From the NCBI GenBank assembly GCA_002699145.1, contig PABK01000011.1, forward strand, positions 1-46,731: a stretch of DNA of 46,731 nt, in the 5' to 3' direction. Each line of letters opens with the position of its first letter. The stretch's first letter is position 1. Source of the DNA: Halioglobus sp. GTDB taxonomy: Bacteria > Pseudomonadota > Gammaproteobacteria > Pseudomonadales > Halieaceae. This document shows, one piece after another, positions 17,299 through 27,426 of the stretch. A model generated the notes under the pieces. That model was not told the DNA's origin and searched no databases. It worked only from the letters and a program-made list of their open reading frames with translations. A program made the translations under genes and the position numbers.

Positions 17299-18012
17299 CT
17301 AGGAAATGGTTCCCGTAACCCGCACGCGCTTGGAACCTTTCACCGGTTTTTCCCTGAGCGCATCCTGGTATTTCTTGATACGGTCATCGATGAGATTCTT
17401 CAGCACGATCAGCAGGCCGGTGAAAATAAACGCGCCGGGAGGCAGTATGGCCAGCAAAAAGGGCTGGTAGTTGTCGAACACCACGACCTTCCACGCCGCG
17501 GCGCCGGGGCCGAACAGCAGGTCCATGTTGGCAAACAGCACGCCGGTGCCGAACAGCTCGCGCAGGCCGCCCAGCACGACCAGCACGGCGGTAAACCCCA
17601 CGCCCATGATCAGCCCGTCGTACATGGCCGGTGCCAGGCTGTTTTTCGCCGCAAAGCCGTCGGCGCGCCCGAGGATGACGCAGTTGGTGGTGATCAGCGG
17701 CAGGAATATGCCCAGGATCTGGTACAGCTCATAGGCGAAGGCCTGCATCAGCAGTTCGATGCAGGTAACCGCCGCCGCGATAATCATCACGAAGGCGGGC
17801 AGGCGCACCGCGTCGGAGACGATATTGCGAATGATGGAGACCGCGGTGTTCGAGCAAATCAGCACCAGGATCGTCGCCAGGCCCAGGCCGATGGCGTTGA
17901 CGACCGTGCCGGTGACCGCCAGCAATGGGCACAGGCCGAGCAGCTGGACGATGGCCGGGTTGTTCTTCCACAGGCCGTTGAGGGACAGCTCCCCGTAACT
18001 GGGTGTGGCCAC
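17299..18012 (-). CDS. rsxE: Electron transport complex subunit RsxE
   Basis: A 237-residue integral membrane subunit of the Rsx/Rnf ferredoxin:NAD-type ion-pumping complex, homologous to RsxA. The two cysteines that share an iron-sulfur centre with RsxA are visible in LLGLCPLL and [13 protein letters not shown]. Six hydrophobic helices alternate in orientation, and the C-terminus is basic ([11 protein letters not shown]). It starts with GTG, sharing one base with the rsxG stop (TAGTG). It is the last gene of the operon. In E. coli nth follows here, but in this window repeats and a convergent gene follow instead. Confidence 0.95.
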   Translation of the reverse strand: MATPSYGELSLNGLWKNNPAIVQLLGLCPLLAVTGTVVNAIGLGLATILVLICSNTAVSIIRNIVSDAVRLPAFVMIIAAAVTCIELLMQAFAYELYQILGIFLPLITTNCVILGRADGFAAKNSLAPAMYDGLIMGVGFTAVLVVLGGLRELFGTGVLFANMDLLFGPGAAAWKVVVFDNYQPFLLAILPPGAFIFTGLLIVLKNLIDDRIKKYQDALREKPVKGSKRVRVTGTIS

Positions 18013-18659
18013 TATGACTTACCTCCTGCCGGTTGCTGCTCCGGCTGTGCGAACAGGGCGCCCCGGTTCGCCTGGGCGTATTGTAAGGTGCGCAAAACCG
18101 CCGCGACAACCGCGCGCGGGGTGATGGTGGCACCGGTGAACTGGTCGAATTCACCCCTGTCCTTCCTGACTGCCCAGCGTTCCACTGTCGGATTTTGCAG
18201 GGAGCGCCCGGCGAAGCCGAGTATCCAGTCGGATTTGCGCAGGTCCACCTTGTCGCCCAGGCCCGGCGTTTCCCGGTGCGCGAGCACCCGTACGCCGGCG
18301 AGGCTGCCGTCGCGGTTGACGCCGACGATCAGGTCGATGTCACCGGTGTAACCGTCCGGCGCCACCGCGGGGATGATCGCCGTGACGACCTTGCCATTGC
18401 GCCGCGCCAGGTGAATCTGCTTGTCCTGGCGCAGCCCCAGGCCGCTCGCCTCCGGGCCCACGGGCAGGGTGTCGTCGAGCATGGAATTGTCGTGGCGGTC
18501 ACGCGGTACGATCTCCAGCAGCGCCTTTTCCTCGGCCATGCGCACCTGCCGGGCGATATCGTCCTCGGTGAGCAGTTGCGTGCCGACGATGAGCACCGTG
18601 GTGCACACGGCGAACAGGCCCAGCAGGACGCTGTTGCGGGTGATGGACTGTCCGAGCAT
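18012..18659 (-). CDS. rsxG: Electron transport complex subunit RsxG
   Basis: A 215-residue subunit with one N-terminal membrane helix (about 8-27) and a periplasmic flavin domain. [12 protein letters not shown] holds the threonine to which FMN is covalently attached in the family (S/TGATxTS/P). [13 protein letters not shown] is the other family hallmark. It starts two bases after the rsxD stop and overlaps rsxE by one base. Confidence 0.95.
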   Translation of the reverse strand: MLGQSITRNSVLLGLFAVCTTVLIVGTQLLTEDDIARQVRMAEEKALLEIVPRDRHDNSMLDDTLPVGPEASGLGLRQDKQIHLARRNGKVVTAIIPAVAPDGYTGDIDLIVGVNRDGSLAGVRVLAHRETPGLGDKVDLRKSDWILGFAGRSLQNPTVERWAVRKDRGEFDQFTGATITPRAVVAAVLRTLQYAQANRGALFAQPEQQPAGGKS

Positions 18660-18660
18660 G

Positions 18661-19689
18661 TCAGTCCTCCTTGCCGCCGCGGGCGTGCCCGTAGGTGCGC
18701 GGTTGCGTGTAGTGGTCGATGAAGGGCGCGGCGAAGTTCATGATCAGGACCGCGAACGCCACCGCGTCCGGATAATTGCCGCGCACGCGTATCGTGTAGA
18801 CCAGCACGCCGATGAGGGCGCCGTATACCAGTCGCCCGCGCACCGACACCGCTGAACTCACCGGGTCGGTAATGATAAAGAAGGCGCCGAACATGGTGGC
18901 CCCGGACAGCAGGTGGAACAGCGGCGAGCCGCCGCTGGCGGAACTGCCGCCGTCGTAGAACAGCGCGGCGAGCAGGGCGATGCTGGCGAGCATGGCCAGC
19001 GGCGCGTGCCAGGTGAAGATGCGCCGGTACAGTAACCAGCAGCCGCCGGCGAGAAAGGCGAGGTTGGCCCACTCCCAGCCGATGCCGGCCCAGCGACCGA
19101 ACTGCGGCGTGCGTTGCCACAGGTCTTCCACCAGCAGGCTGTTGTTCTGGCGCATCACGTCCAGTGGCGTCGCCGCGGTGACGGCGTCAAAGGAGGCCGG
19201 ATTGAAACAGGCCTGCAGTGCTTCGAGCAGGCCGGGGAGTTCGCCCACGCCGCGCGGCGCCGCCCACGTGGTCATCTGCACCGGGAAAGAGATGAGCAGT
19301 ACGACGTAACCGACCATGGCAGGGTTGAAGGGGTTGTAGCCCAGTCCGCCGTAGAAATGCTTGCCCAGGAACAGCGCGCTGGCGATGCCGATGGCGATCA
19401 GCCACCACGGAGAGTAGGGCGGCAGCGCGATGCACAGCAGGAAGGCGGTGACCAGCGCGCTGCAGTCGCGCAGGTAAAAGCCCGGCGGGCGGCCGCGCAG
19501 CTTCAGTGCGAGGCTTTCGCAGGCCACGGCTACCACGCATCCCCAGGCGATATTCACCAGCGTGCCAAAGCCGAAAAAATGCGTCAGCACGATGATTCCC
19601 GGCACGGTCGCCAACAGCACGTTCTGCATGACGCGCGCGGTGCTCATGGGGCCGTGGGCGTGGGGAGAGGACAGGCGCAACAGGGCCAC
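18661..19689 (-). CDS. rsxD: Electron transport complex subunit RsxD
   Basis: A 342-residue polytopic membrane subunit related to NqrB. It carries the FMN-threonine segment DAVTAATPLDVMR, the conserved LGYNPFNPAM loop and LSGATMFGAFFIITDPVS near the C-terminal helices. It begins with GTG immediately next to the rsxC TAA, with no gap, which suggests coupled translation. Confidence 0.95.
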   Translation of the reverse strand: MALLRLSSPHAHGPMSTARVMQNVLLATVPGIIVLTHFFGFGTLVNIAWGCVVAVACESLALKLRGRPPGFYLRDCSALVTAFLLCIALPPYSPWWLIAIGIASALFLGKHFYGGLGYNPFNPAMVGYVVLLISFPVQMTTWAAPRGVGELPGLLEALQACFNPASFDAVTAATPLDVMRQNNSLLVEDLWQRTPQFGRWAGIGWEWANLAFLAGGCWLLYRRIFTWHAPLAMLASIALLAALFYDGGSSASGGSPLFHLLSGATMFGAFFIITDPVSSAVSVRGRLVYGALIGVLVYTIRVRGNYPDAVAFAVLIMNFAAPFIDHYTQPRTYGHARGGKED

Positions 19690-21705
19690 TTATGCTTCCT
19701 CCGCGTCCTGCACGGCGATACGTGCTTCCTCGACCTTGTCCTGCAGGCGGGTCACGGTGGCTTCCAGTGCCTCGATGATTTTTTCCTCCTCCCCTGACTC
19801 GCGGCTGGCGGCGAGTTTGTCGCGCGATTTTTGCAGGCGCTGTTCAAGTTTTTTCAGGTCCTTGCGCGCCTTTTCCTGCGGGCTCAGGCTCGCCTCGGCG
19901 GCGCGCGCGGCCATCGCTTTCTCGATGGCGGCCTGGGCGGCATCGCCCGGCTGCGCGGCGTCCTGCGCCGCGGCGCTATCGCTGGCCTGGTAGTCCTGCA
20001 GGGCTTTTTCCGCCGCTTCGAGCTTGCCGCGCGTTTTGTCCACGCCGGTCTGCAGGGCATCCACCAGGTCCGAGCCCTGGGCCTGCGCCTCGGCCAGTTT
20101 CGCGCTCGCCGTCTCCAGGCGCTTGCGCGCGGAGACCACGGCTTTTTCCAGTTTCTCCAGTTCGCTCTCGCCGCCGCCGGCCTGCTGTACGGCCTTCTTC
20201 GCCCTGGCGCGCTCTATCGCCGCCTGTATCGGGTCTTCCTCGCCGTCGCCGCCAGCCTGACGGGCCTTTTCCTCGGCGGCGCGCTTGCGAGCGGCGCGCT
20301 TCTCCTCCTTTTCCCGCTCAGCGCGTTCCAGTCGTTCCTGGCGCGCCTCGAAACGCTGCCGCGAGTGTTCGGCTTTTTCGTGGTCGCGGCGCTGCTGCTG
20401 GATCTCCGCCTTGGAGGCGCGGTAATACTGCACCAGGGGAATATTGCTGGGGCAGACGTAGGAGCAGGCGCCACACTCGATGCAGTCGAACAGGTTGTGT
20501 TGTTCGAGCTTTTCATGCTCCTTGCCCTGGGCGAACCAGAACAGCTGCTGCGGCAACAGGCTCACCGGGCAGGCCTCGGCGCACATGCCGCAGCGGATAC
20601 AGGCCTGGGCCGGCGGCGGCGTGGGCAGTTCCTCCTCGGTGGGGGCCAGCAGGCAGTTCGTCGTTTTCACCACGGGCACGCGGTCGTCGGGCACGGTAAA
20701 GCCCATCATCGGGCCGCCCATGATGAGGCGGTTGCCCCTCGCGGGCTCGTAACCGGCCCTGTCGAGCAGGTAGCGCATCGGCGTGCCGATCAATACCTGG
20801 AAGTTCTGCGGCTCGCGCACGCTGTTACCGGTCACCGTGGTGACCCGCGAGATCAGCGGGCGTCCCTCCACGATGGCGTCGTGGATGGCCACCGTGCTGC
20901 CCAGGTTCTGGCACACCACGCCGACATCCGCGGGCAGGCCGCCGCTGGGCACCTGCTTGCCGGTGAGGATTTCGATAAGCTGCTTCTCGCCCCCTGAGGG
21001 GTACTTGGTGGGAAATTCCACGACCTCGATGTCGGTACCGCTGGCGGCGGCGCGCAGTGCGGCGATACCCTCGGGCTTGTTGTCCTCGACCCCGATCAGC
21101 GTCTCCCCGGGTTCGATCAGGTGCGCGAGGATCTGCGCGCCGGCGATGATTTGCTGTGCGCGCTCGCGCATGAGAATGTCGTCAGCCGTGATGTAGGGCT
21201 CGCACTCGGTGCCGTTGATGATCAGGGTCTGGATCGTGTGGTGCGGCTGGATAGACAGCTTCACCGCGCTGGGAAAGCCGGCGCCGCCCATGCCCGCGAT
21301 ACCCGCACAGCGAATTTTTTCCAGCAGCGCGGCCTTGTCCAGCTGCCGGTAGTCGGGGGTGCCGCTGTGCGCTATCCACTCGTCCTGGCCGTCGGTGGCG
21401 ATGACGATGCACGGCGCGCTGTGCCCGGAGGGGTGCGGGATGAGGCGGTCCTCGATAGCGCTGACCGTGCCGGAACTGGGCGCGTGCTTGGGTACGCTGA
21501 CGAAACCCCGGGGCTGGGCGATTACCTGGCCTTTCAGGACGCGTTCGCCGACCGCGACGCTGGGTACCGCCGGCGCGCCGATGTGCTGCGACAGTGGAAT
21601 GACCAGCTCCGGGGGTATGCCGGCGTCGGCGATCGGCGTGCGCACGGACTGGTGTTTGTTTTCCGGCGGGTGAATGCCGCCGTGGAAATCGAAAATTTTT
21701 CTCAT
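19690..21705 (-). CDS. rsxC: Electron transport complex subunit RsxC
   Basis: A 671-residue peripheral subunit with NADH/FMN-binding core ([13 protein letters not shown] at about 138-150, [12 protein letters not shown] at about 165-176) and two [4Fe-4S] motifs: C369/C372/C375/C379 and C408/C411/C414/C418. From about 430 to the end is a charged Ala/Glu/Lys/Arg-rich coiled-coil tail of some 240 residues with no enzymatic motif; variable tails of this kind are known in gammaproteobacterial RsxC. The ATG at 21705 overlaps the rsxB stop (ATGA). The upstream in-frame extension to 21960 is only an antisense-like reading of rsxB. Confidence 0.95.
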   Translation of the reverse strand: MRKIFDFHGGIHPPENKHQSVRTPIADAGIPPELVIPLSQHIGAPAVPSVAVGERVLKGQVIAQPRGFVSVPKHAPSSGTVSAIEDRLIPHPSGHSAPCIVIATDGQDEWIAHSGTPDYRQLDKAALLEKIRCAGIAGMGGAGFPSAVKLSIQPHHTIQTLIINGTECEPYITADDILMRERAQQIIAGAQILAHLIEPGETLIGVEDNKPEGIAALRAAASGTDIEVVEFPTKYPSGGEKQLIEILTGKQVPSGGLPADVGVVCQNLGSTVAIHDAIVEGRPLISRVTTVTGNSVREPQNFQVLIGTPMRYLLDRAGYEPARGNRLIMGGPMMGFTVPDDRVPVVKTTNCLLAPTEEELPTPPPAQACIRCGMCAEACPVSLLPQQLFWFAQGKEHEKLEQHNLFDCIECGACSYVCPSNIPLVQYYRASKAEIQQQRRDHEKAEHSRQRFEARQERLERAEREKEEKRAARKRAAEEKARQAGGDGEEDPIQAAIERARAKKAVQQAGGGESELEKLEKAVVSARKRLETASAKLAEAQAQGSDLVDALQTGVDKTRGKLEAAEKALQDYQASDSAAAQDAAQPGDAAQAAIEKAMAARAAEASLSPQEKARKDLKKLEQRLQKSRDKLAASRESGEEEKIIEALEATVTRLQDKVEEARIAVQDAEEA

Positions 21706-22322
21706 GCGGCGCGATCCCGGGCGTCGGGATTGTCCGTGGCGATGATCTCCACCTTGCGGCTGACCGGGTCGGGCAACTGCCAGTGCCAGTTCTGCAGTGA
21801 CTCCTCCTCGCGGATCATGTCGATGCAGTCGACGGGGCAGGGCTCCACGCACAGGTCGCAGCCGGTGCACTCGCTGGCGATCACTGTGTGCATCTGCTTG
21901 GCCGCGCCCAGTATCGCGTCCACCGGGCAGGCCTGGATGCACTTGGTGCAGCCGATGCACTCATCCTCACGGATAAACGCCATCGCCGGGCGCGGGTCTT
22001 CTTCACCGTGTTCCTCGTCCAGCGGTACGAACTCCTGGTCGAGCAGGTCCGCCAGCGCCTGGATGCCGGCCTCGCCGCCGGGCGGGCACTTGTTGATCGC
22101 CTCGCCATTGGCGATCGCCTCGGCGTAGGGCTTGCAGCCGGGGTAACCGCACTGGCCGCACTGGGTTTGCGGCAGTATGTCGTTGATCTGGTCGACAATC
22201 GGGTTGCCCTCGGTGCGGAAGCGAATGGCCGCGAAACCGAGCACGGCGCCGAACACGGCGGCCATGCCGACCAGGGCCAGCAGTGCGGCGAGCAACGGGT
22301 ACTGTGTGAGCGTCTCGATCAT
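21702..22322 (-). CDS. rsxB: Electron transport complex subunit RsxB
   Basis: A 206-residue multi-cluster ferredoxin-like subunit anchored by an N-terminal helix (about 8-28). The first cluster domain reads CGQCGYPGC with a later Cys in NKCPPGG. Two ferredoxin motifs follow, [12 protein letters not shown] and [12 protein letters not shown]. The arrangement is canonical and complete. It starts seven bases after the rsxA stop. Confidence 0.95.
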   Translation of the reverse strand: MIETLTQYPLLAALLALVGMAAVFGAVLGFAAIRFRTEGNPIVDQINDILPQTQCGQCGYPGCKPYAEAIANGEAINKCPPGGEAGIQALADLLDQEFVPLDEEHGEEDPRPAMAFIREDECIGCTKCIQACPVDAILGAAKQMHTVIASECTGCDLCVEPCPVDCIDMIREEESLQNWHWQLPDPVSRKVEIIATDNPDARDRAA

Positions 22323-22329
22323 CGTGTGG

Positions 22330-22908
22330 CTATACCAGTCCGGCGAAGCCCATGAAGCCCAGCGACATCAGGCCCGCGGTGATCATGCCGATTGCTGCGC
22401 CCTGGAACGGCACGGGCACATCGGCCACGGCCAGGCGCTCGCGCATGGCCGCGAACAGCACCAGCACCAGGGAGAACCCCACGGCGGCGCCGAAGCCGTA
22501 GAACAACGCCTGCATGAAGCTGTGGTCCTTGCTGATATTGATCAGGGCGACGCCCAGCACGGCGCAGTTGGTGGTGATCAGCGGCAGGTAGACGCCGAGT
22601 ACGCGGTACAGCAGCGGGCTGGACTTGCGCACCACCATCTCCGTGAACTGCACCACCACGGCGATGACCAGGATGAAGGCGATGGTCTTCAGGTAGGCCA
22701 GGCCCAGCGGCAGCAGGATGAAATGGTAGGTCAGGTTGCTCACCGCGGAGGCGAGAGTGAGTACGAAGGTCGTGGCCATGGACATGCCCATGGCGGTCTC
22801 CAGCTTGTTGGACACGCCCATGAACGGGCACAGGCCCAGAAACTGGACCAGTACGAAGTTGTTGACCAGGATCGCGCCGATCAACAGTACGGAGTAGTCT
22901 GCAAACAT
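22330..22908 (-). CDS. rsxA: Electron transport complex subunit RsxA
   Basis: A 192-residue six-helix membrane subunit. The Fe-S cysteines shared with RsxE occur in FLGLCPFMG and ITTNCAVLG. Start ATG 22908 gives [19 protein letters not shown], the standard family N-terminus; the longer open frame adds 14 unrelated residues. It is the first gene of rsxABCDGE, with a -10-like element and a dyad upstream. In E. coli the complex keeps SoxR reduced; whether that holds here is unknown. Confidence 0.95.
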   Translation of the reverse strand: MFADYSVLLIGAILVNNFVLVQFLGLCPFMGVSNKLETAMGMSMATTFVLTLASAVSNLTYHFILLPLGLAYLKTIAFILVIAVVVQFTEMVVRKSSPLLYRVLGVYLPLITTNCAVLGVALINISKDHSFMQALFYGFGAAVGFSLVLVLFAAMRERLAVADVPVPFQGAAIGMITAGLMSLGFMGFAGLV

Positions 22909-22962
22909 GCGTGTTCTCTCGTTGCGCCGCTGGGGGACCGCCCGGCGCAATGTCGCGTCAGG

Positions 22963-22977
22963 GCGCTATTCTAGCGC
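22963..22977 (-). promoter_or_regulatory. Predicted -10 region of the rsx operon
   Basis: The minus strand reads GCGCTAGAATAGCGCCC, with TAGAAT at 22973-22968. It is a near-palindrome and matches the block before purM over 14 bases. The -35 hexamer would fall near 22991-22996, where the sequence is poor, at the edge of the dyad at 22995-23012. Confidence 0.45.
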
Positions 22978-22994
22978 TTACCTTTCCCCAGCGC

Positions 22995-23012
22995 AGTTTG
23001 ATTTAACAAACT
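22995..23012. promoter_or_regulatory. Perfect dyad upstream of rsxA, candidate operator
   Basis: AGTTTG (22995-23000) and CAAACT (23007-23012) are perfect inverted repeats around ATTTAA. The element covers or abuts the expected -35 of the rsx promoter and is AT-rich in a GC-rich setting. It does not match the known SoxR box. It could also be a weak hairpin downstream of metG, though no T tract follows. Confidence 0.45.
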
Positions 23013-23071
23013 AACGACCATTAGTCTAGTGCTGTCTTGCCAATCTGTTACCCGGGTCGCAAAGCCCCGCC

Positions 23072-25102
23072 CTACTTGACCTGCATGCCGGGCCGTGCGC
23101 CGGGGTCGGGTTGCAGCAGGAAGATGTCCTCGCCACCGGGCCCTGCCGCCAGCACCATGCCCTCCGAGACGCCGAAGCGCATCTTGCGCGGCGCCAGGTT
23201 GGCCACCACCACGGTCAGCCGCCCGACCAGGTCCTGTGGCGCGTAGGCGGCCTTGATGCCGGCGAACACCTGGCGCTGCGCCTGCCCGTCGCCCAGCGAC
23301 AGGGTCAGGCGCAGCAGCTTGTCGGCGCCCTCCACGTGTTCGGCGGCGACGATTTCGGCCACGCGCAGGTCCACCCTGGCGAAGTCGTCGAACCCGATGG
23401 TATCGTCCTGCACTGTCTCCTCCTGCGCGCTCGCCTCCTGCGCGCTCGCCGGTGCGGCCTCCCGGCTCGCCTCGATCATCGCCTCCACCCGCTCCGGGTC
23501 GACTCGGGTGAGCAGTGGTTTGAACTTGTTCAGCCTGTGACCGACCAGGGGCCCCTGCAATTCCGTCCAGTCCAGGGACACGTTGAGGAAGGTTTCCGCT
23601 TTCTCCGCCATCGCCGGCAGCACCGGCTTGAGGTAGGTCATCAGCACGCGGAACAGGTTGATACCGACGCTGCAGGCGTCGTGCACCGCCTTTTCGTTGC
23701 CCGGCTCCTTCGCCAGTACCCAGGGCTTGCGCTCGTCGATGTACTGGTTGGCGCGGTCGGCGAGCGCGACGATCTCGCGTATCGCCTTGTTGAATTCGCG
23801 CGCCTCGTACAGCGCGGCGATTTCTTCGCCGGCGTCGATGAACGCCTGCACCTGCTCATGCCCGGCGCAGTCTGGCGCCAGTGTGTTGTCGAAACCCTTG
23901 CGTAAAAAGCCGGCGCAGCGGCTGGCGATGTTCACCACCTTGCCGACCACGTCCGAGTTCACGCGCTGCACGAAATCGTCCAGGTTGAGGTCGATATCGT
24001 CCACGCTCGCGTTCAGCTTGGCGGCGAAGTAGTAGCGCAGGTACTCCGGGTCCAGGTGGTCCAGGTAGGTGCGCGCATTGATGAAGGTGCCGCGGCTCTT
24101 GGACATCTTGGTGCCGTTCACCGTGAGGAAACCGTGCACGAAAATGGATGTCGGGGCGCGCAGTCCCGCCGAGTCCAGCATCGCGGGCCAGAACAGGCCG
24201 TGGAAGTTGACGATGTCCTTGCCGATGAAGTGGTACAACTCGGTGTCGTGGCCGCGCTCCCAATAGGGCTCGAAGGGGTGGCCGGTGCGTTCGCAGTAGT
24301 TCTGGAAGCTGGCGATGTAGCCGATGGGTGCGTCCAGCCAGACATAGAAATACTTGCCCGGCTCTCCGGGGATTTCGAAACCGAAGTAGGGCGCGTCGCG
24401 GCTGATGTCCCACTCCTGCAGGCCCGCCTGCAGCCATTCGCGCAGCTTGTTTGCCACCTGGCTCTGCAGGGTGTCCGAATCGAGCCAGCGCTCGAGCAGG
24501 GACTGGAACTCGGGCAGGCGGAAAAAGAAATGCGTGGATGCCTTCTCCACCGGCCGGGCCCCGGACAGGGCCGACACCGGGTCGATCAACTCCAGCGGGC
24601 TGTAGGTCGCGCCGCAGGCCTCGCAGTTATCGCCGTACTGGCCCGGTGTCTTGCAGCGTGGACAGCTGCCCTTGATGAAGCGGTCGGAGAGAAACAGGTT
24701 TTTCTCCGGGTCGTAGGCCTGCGTGATTTCGCGGGTGGCGATATGCCCGTTGTCGCGCAGCCGCCCGTAGATGCGCTCGCACCACTGGCGGTTTTCCTCG
24801 GAATGCGTGGTGTGGAAATTGTCGAAACCGATGAGGAAGCCGGCGCTGTCGCGTTCGTGCTCTTGCTTGACGCGGTCGATCTGTTCCTCCGCGCTGATAC
24901 CGAGTTTCTCCGCGGTGAGCATGATGGCGGTGCCGTGGGCGTCGTCCGCGCAGACATAGGTGCAATCGTGCCCGCGCGATTTCTGGAAACGCACCCAGAT
25001 ATCGGTCTGCACCTGCTCCAGCAGGTGGCCGAGGTGCAGCGAGCCGTTCGCATAGGGTAGCGCGCTGGTCACCAGTATCTTGCGGGGCGGTTGTCCTGCC
25101 AT
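23072..25102 (-). CDS. metG: Methionyl-tRNA synthetase
   Basis: A 676-residue class I synthetase that charges tRNA-Met. HLGH (23-26) and KMSKS (332-336) are the ATP-binding motifs. A zinc knuckle uses C147, C150, C160 and C163, as in the E. coli-type long form. The C-terminal ~100 residues form the tRNA-binding OB domain used for dimerisation ([34 protein letters not shown]). Before it is a short Ala/Glu-rich linker with a duplicated [10 protein letters not shown]. It is divergent from apbC, the order also known in Pseudomonas. Confidence 0.97.
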   Translation of the reverse strand: MAGQPPRKILVTSALPYANGSLHLGHLLEQVQTDIWVRFQKSRGHDCTYVCADDAHGTAIMLTAEKLGISAEEQIDRVKQEHERDSAGFLIGFDNFHTTHSEENRQWCERIYGRLRDNGHIATREITQAYDPEKNLFLSDRFIKGSCPRCKTPGQYGDNCEACGATYSPLELIDPVSALSGARPVEKASTHFFFRLPEFQSLLERWLDSDTLQSQVANKLREWLQAGLQEWDISRDAPYFGFEIPGEPGKYFYVWLDAPIGYIASFQNYCERTGHPFEPYWERGHDTELYHFIGKDIVNFHGLFWPAMLDSAGLRAPTSIFVHGFLTVNGTKMSKSRGTFINARTYLDHLDPEYLRYYFAAKLNASVDDIDLNLDDFVQRVNSDVVGKVVNIASRCAGFLRKGFDNTLAPDCAGHEQVQAFIDAGEEIAALYEAREFNKAIREIVALADRANQYIDERKPWVLAKEPGNEKAVHDACSVGINLFRVLMTYLKPVLPAMAEKAETFLNVSLDWTELQGPLVGHRLNKFKPLLTRVDPERVEAMIEASREAAPASAQEASAQEETVQDDTIGFDDFARVDLRVAEIVAAEHVEGADKLLRLTLSLGDGQAQRQVFAGIKAAYAPQDLVGRLTVVVANLAPRKMRFGVSEGMVLAAGPGGEDIFLLQPDPGARPGMQVK

Positions 25103-25134
25103 GGCTCGTGGGTAGGCTCGAAAAAAGGGGCGCT

Positions 25135-25163
25135 ACTATAGCCTGTTTGCGCGGTGTTTTCAC
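25135..25163 (-). promoter_or_regulatory. Predicted metG promoter
   Basis: On the minus strand GTGAAA (25163-25158) and TATAGT (25140-25135) are separated by 17 bases, followed by AGCGCCCC. The start near 25128 gives a leader of about 25 bases before the ATG at 25102. The rest of the 236-base gap to apbC holds no clear plus-strand promoter. Confidence 0.48.
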
Positions 25164-25338
25164 GCGGCGGCATTGCACTGGCATTGTTGTGCGACAGCCT
25201 TGTCCCTATACTAGCGGGCCTCGCCGCTGCGCGTTTGGCGTGGCGGTCGCGCGCGGCGACGAGTTGCAACGATCCGTGCCGATCCCGGAGAGGGGGTCGA
25301 CGCGGCGCGCTTTTCTCGCCAACGGATTCGGGGTACGC

Positions 25339-26154
25339 ATGGAAAACATCAAACACATCATCGCCGTCGCGTCCGGCAAGGGCGGGGTGGGCAAATCCAC
25401 CACCTCGGTCAACCTGGCGCTCGCGCTGCAGGCGCGCGGCGCCCGCGTGGGCCTGCTGGACGCCGATATCTACGGTCCCAGCCAGCAGCTGATGCTGGGC
25501 ATAGCCGAGAGTGTGCGCCCGGAGCAGAAGGACGGGCAGTGGTTGTTGCCGGTGCCGGCCCACGGCCTGCAGACGATGTCCATGGGCTACCTGGTCACCG
25601 AGCGCACGCCGATGGTCTGGCGCGGGCCCATGGCCGGCGGCGCCCTGACGCAGATGCTGGAGCAGACCCTGTGGGGCGAACTGGACTACCTGGTGATCGA
25701 TATGCCGCCGGGTACCGGAGATATCCAGCTCACCCTGTCGCAGAAGGCCAGGGTGTCCGGCGCGGTCATCGTGACCACGCCGCAGGACATCGCGCTGCTG
25801 GACGCGCAGAAGGGGATCGAGATGTTCCGCAAGGTCGACGTGCCGGTGCTGGGCATCGTGGAGAACATGGCGGTGCACGTGTGCAGCCAGTGTGGGCACG
25901 CGGAACACATATTCGGCAGCGCCGGCGGGCAGCGTATCGCCGACGATTACGGTGTGCCCCTGCTCGCCAGCCTGCCGCTGGCGCTGTCCATTCGTGAACA
26001 GACCGACGCGGGAACGCCCACCGTGGTGGCCGCGCCGGATTCGACGGAGGCTGGCTTGTACCTCGAAGCCGCCGCTGCGGTGGAGGCCGCGCTGGCGCAG
26101 AAAACCGACGCGGTGGTGCGGCAGTTCCCGGAAATCCGCATCTCCGAAGATTGA
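25339..26154 (+). CDS. apbC: Iron-sulfur cluster carrier ApbC/Mrp, short form
   Basis: A 271-residue P-loop ATPase of the Mrp/NBP35 family that binds and hands over Fe-S clusters. The deviant Walker A motif GKGGVGKST (13-21), the DADIYGPSQ segment, VIDMPPGTGD (119-128) and the cluster-binding C182-x-x-C185 pair are intact. E. coli Mrp has about 370 residues with an N-terminal MIP18/DUF59 domain, which is absent: the in-frame sequence upstream of this ATG (25108-25338) has no similarity to it. It is followed 43 bases later by dcd, matching the Pseudomonas order. Confidence 0.92.
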   Translation: MENIKHIIAVASGKGGVGKSTTSVNLALALQARGARVGLLDADIYGPSQQLMLGIAESVRPEQKDGQWLLPVPAHGLQTMSMGYLVTERTPMVWRGPMAGGALTQMLEQTLWGELDYLVIDMPPGTGDIQLTLSQKARVSGAVIVTTPQDIALLDAQKGIEMFRKVDVPVLGIVENMAVHVCSQCGHAEHIFGSAGGQRIADDYGVPLLASLPLALSIREQTDAGTPTVVAAPDSTEAGLYLEAAAAVEAALAQKTDAVVRQFPEIRISED

Positions 26155-26197
26155 CAACGGCAGCGGGCGTGCGCCCGGGTGACAGGACGAGTGTGAC

Positions 26198-26764
26198 GTG
26201 AGTATCAAGGCAGACCGCTGGATTCGCCGCATGGCGGAGCAGCACGGCATGATCGAACCCTTCGAACCGGGGCAGGTGCGCGAGCGCGACGGCGAGCGGC
26301 TGATCTCCTACGGCACATCCAGCTACGGCTACGATGTGCGCTGCTCAAACCAGTTCAAGGTCTTCACCAATATCAATTCCGCCACCGTCGACCCCAAGGG
26401 CTTTGACCAGGACAGCTTCGTCGACGTGGTCGGCGACGTCTGTGTGATCCCGCCCAACTCCTTTGCGCTGGCCGCCACCGTGGAGTATTTCCGCATCCCG
26501 CGCAACGTGCTGACCATCTGCCTGGGCAAGTCCACCTACGCGCGTTGCGGCATCATCGTCAACGTGACGCCGCTGGAGCCGGAGTGGGAGGGTCACGTCA
26601 CCCTGGAGTTCTCCAATACCACGACGCTGCCGGCGAAGATCTACGCCAACGAGGGCGTGGCGCAGATGCTGTTCTTCGAGTCGGACGAGGTCTGCGAGGT
26701 CAGCTACAAGGACCGTGGCGGCAAGTACCAGGGCCAGGTCGGCGTCACCCTGCCGAAAGCCTGA
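26198..26764 (+). CDS. dcd: dCTP deaminase
   Basis: A 188-residue homotrimeric enzyme that deaminates dCTP to dUTP, feeding dTMP synthesis. The recognisable blocks are [10 protein letters not shown], the [10 protein letters not shown] loop, the [13 protein letters not shown] segment containing the catalytic Glu, and the C-terminal [12 protein letters not shown]. The GTG start at 26198 has AGGAC upstream. Its stop is five bases from the stop of convergent purN, with no terminator visible in between. Confidence 0.96.
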   Translation: MSIKADRWIRRMAEQHGMIEPFEPGQVRERDGERLISYGTSSYGYDVRCSNQFKVFTNINSATVDPKGFDQDSFVDVVGDVCVIPPNSFALAATVEYFRIPRNVLTICLGKSTYARCGIIVNVTPLEPEWEGHVTLEFSNTTTLPAKIYANEGVAQMLFFESDEVCEVSYKDRGGKYQGQVGVTLPKA

Positions 26765-26769
26765 TCCGC

Positions 26770-27426
26770 TCAGCGCGGCTGCGCGCAGAAATCTATCCCC
26801 GTCGGCGGCAGCGGTTCGCCGTCCAGGCAGGCGCCGTCGCCGCGCAGCTGCAGGCGTCCCTCAAGGAACCAGCGAATGGCCAGCGGGTAGATCAGGTGCT
26901 CCTGCTCCAGCACCCGCGCGGCCAGGGTCTCCGCGCTGTCGCCGGCGAGCACCGGGACGCGCGCCTGCAGCACCGGCGGCCCGCCGTCCAGTTCCGGGGT
27001 GACGAAGTGCACGGTGACGCCGGCTTCGGCGTCGCCCGCGTCGAGGGCGCGCTGGTGGGTGTTCAGCCCCGGGTACTTCGGCAGCAGTGACGGGTGGATG
27101 TTGAACAGGCGGCCGTAGAACGGCTCGATGAACACCGGCGTCAGGATGCGCATAAAGCCGGCCAGCACCACCGCGTCGATGTCGTGGCGCTCCAGTTCGC
27201 CCACCAGCGCGGCGTCGAAGGCCTCGCGCGAAGCGTAGTCGCGGTGATCGATACAGGCTGTGGGAATGCCCGCCGCCGCGGCTTTCTCCAGCCCGCCGGC
27301 GCCGGGTTTGTTGCTCAGGACCACGGCGATGTCCGCGTCCAACTCGCCGCGTGCGCAGGCGTCGATGAAGGCGAGCATGTTGGAGCCGCGGCCCGAGATG
27401 AGAATGCCCAGCCGGGGCCGCTTCAT
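26770..27426 (-). CDS. purN: Phosphoribosylglycinamide formyltransferase
   Basis: A 218-residue enzyme that transfers a formyl group from 10-formyl-THF to GAR in purine synthesis. It shows SGRGSNM, the catalytic [12 protein letters not shown] and the [15 protein letters not shown] block with the catalytic Asp. Start ATG 27426 overlaps the purM stop by four bases (ATGA), so purM-purN is one coupled operon. The upstream open extension to 27633 is a shadow of purM. Confidence 0.96.
   Translation of the reverse strand: MKRPRLGILISGRGSNMLAFIDACARGELDADIAVVLSNKPGAGGLEKAAAAGIPTACIDHRDYASREAFDAALVGELERHDIDAVVLAGFMRILTPVFIEPFYGRLFNIHPSLLPKYPGLNTHQRALDAGDAEAGVTVHFVTPELDGGPPVLQARVPVLAGDSAETLAARVLEQEHLIYPLAIRWFLEGRLQLRGDGACLDGEPLPPTGIDFCAQPR

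Noticed and set aside
22995-23012. SoxR box upstream of rsxA
   Set aside because: The dyad has the wrong sequence and centre (AGTTTG-ATTTAA-CAAACT) for the SoxR consensus, and no soxR or soxS gene is in the window.
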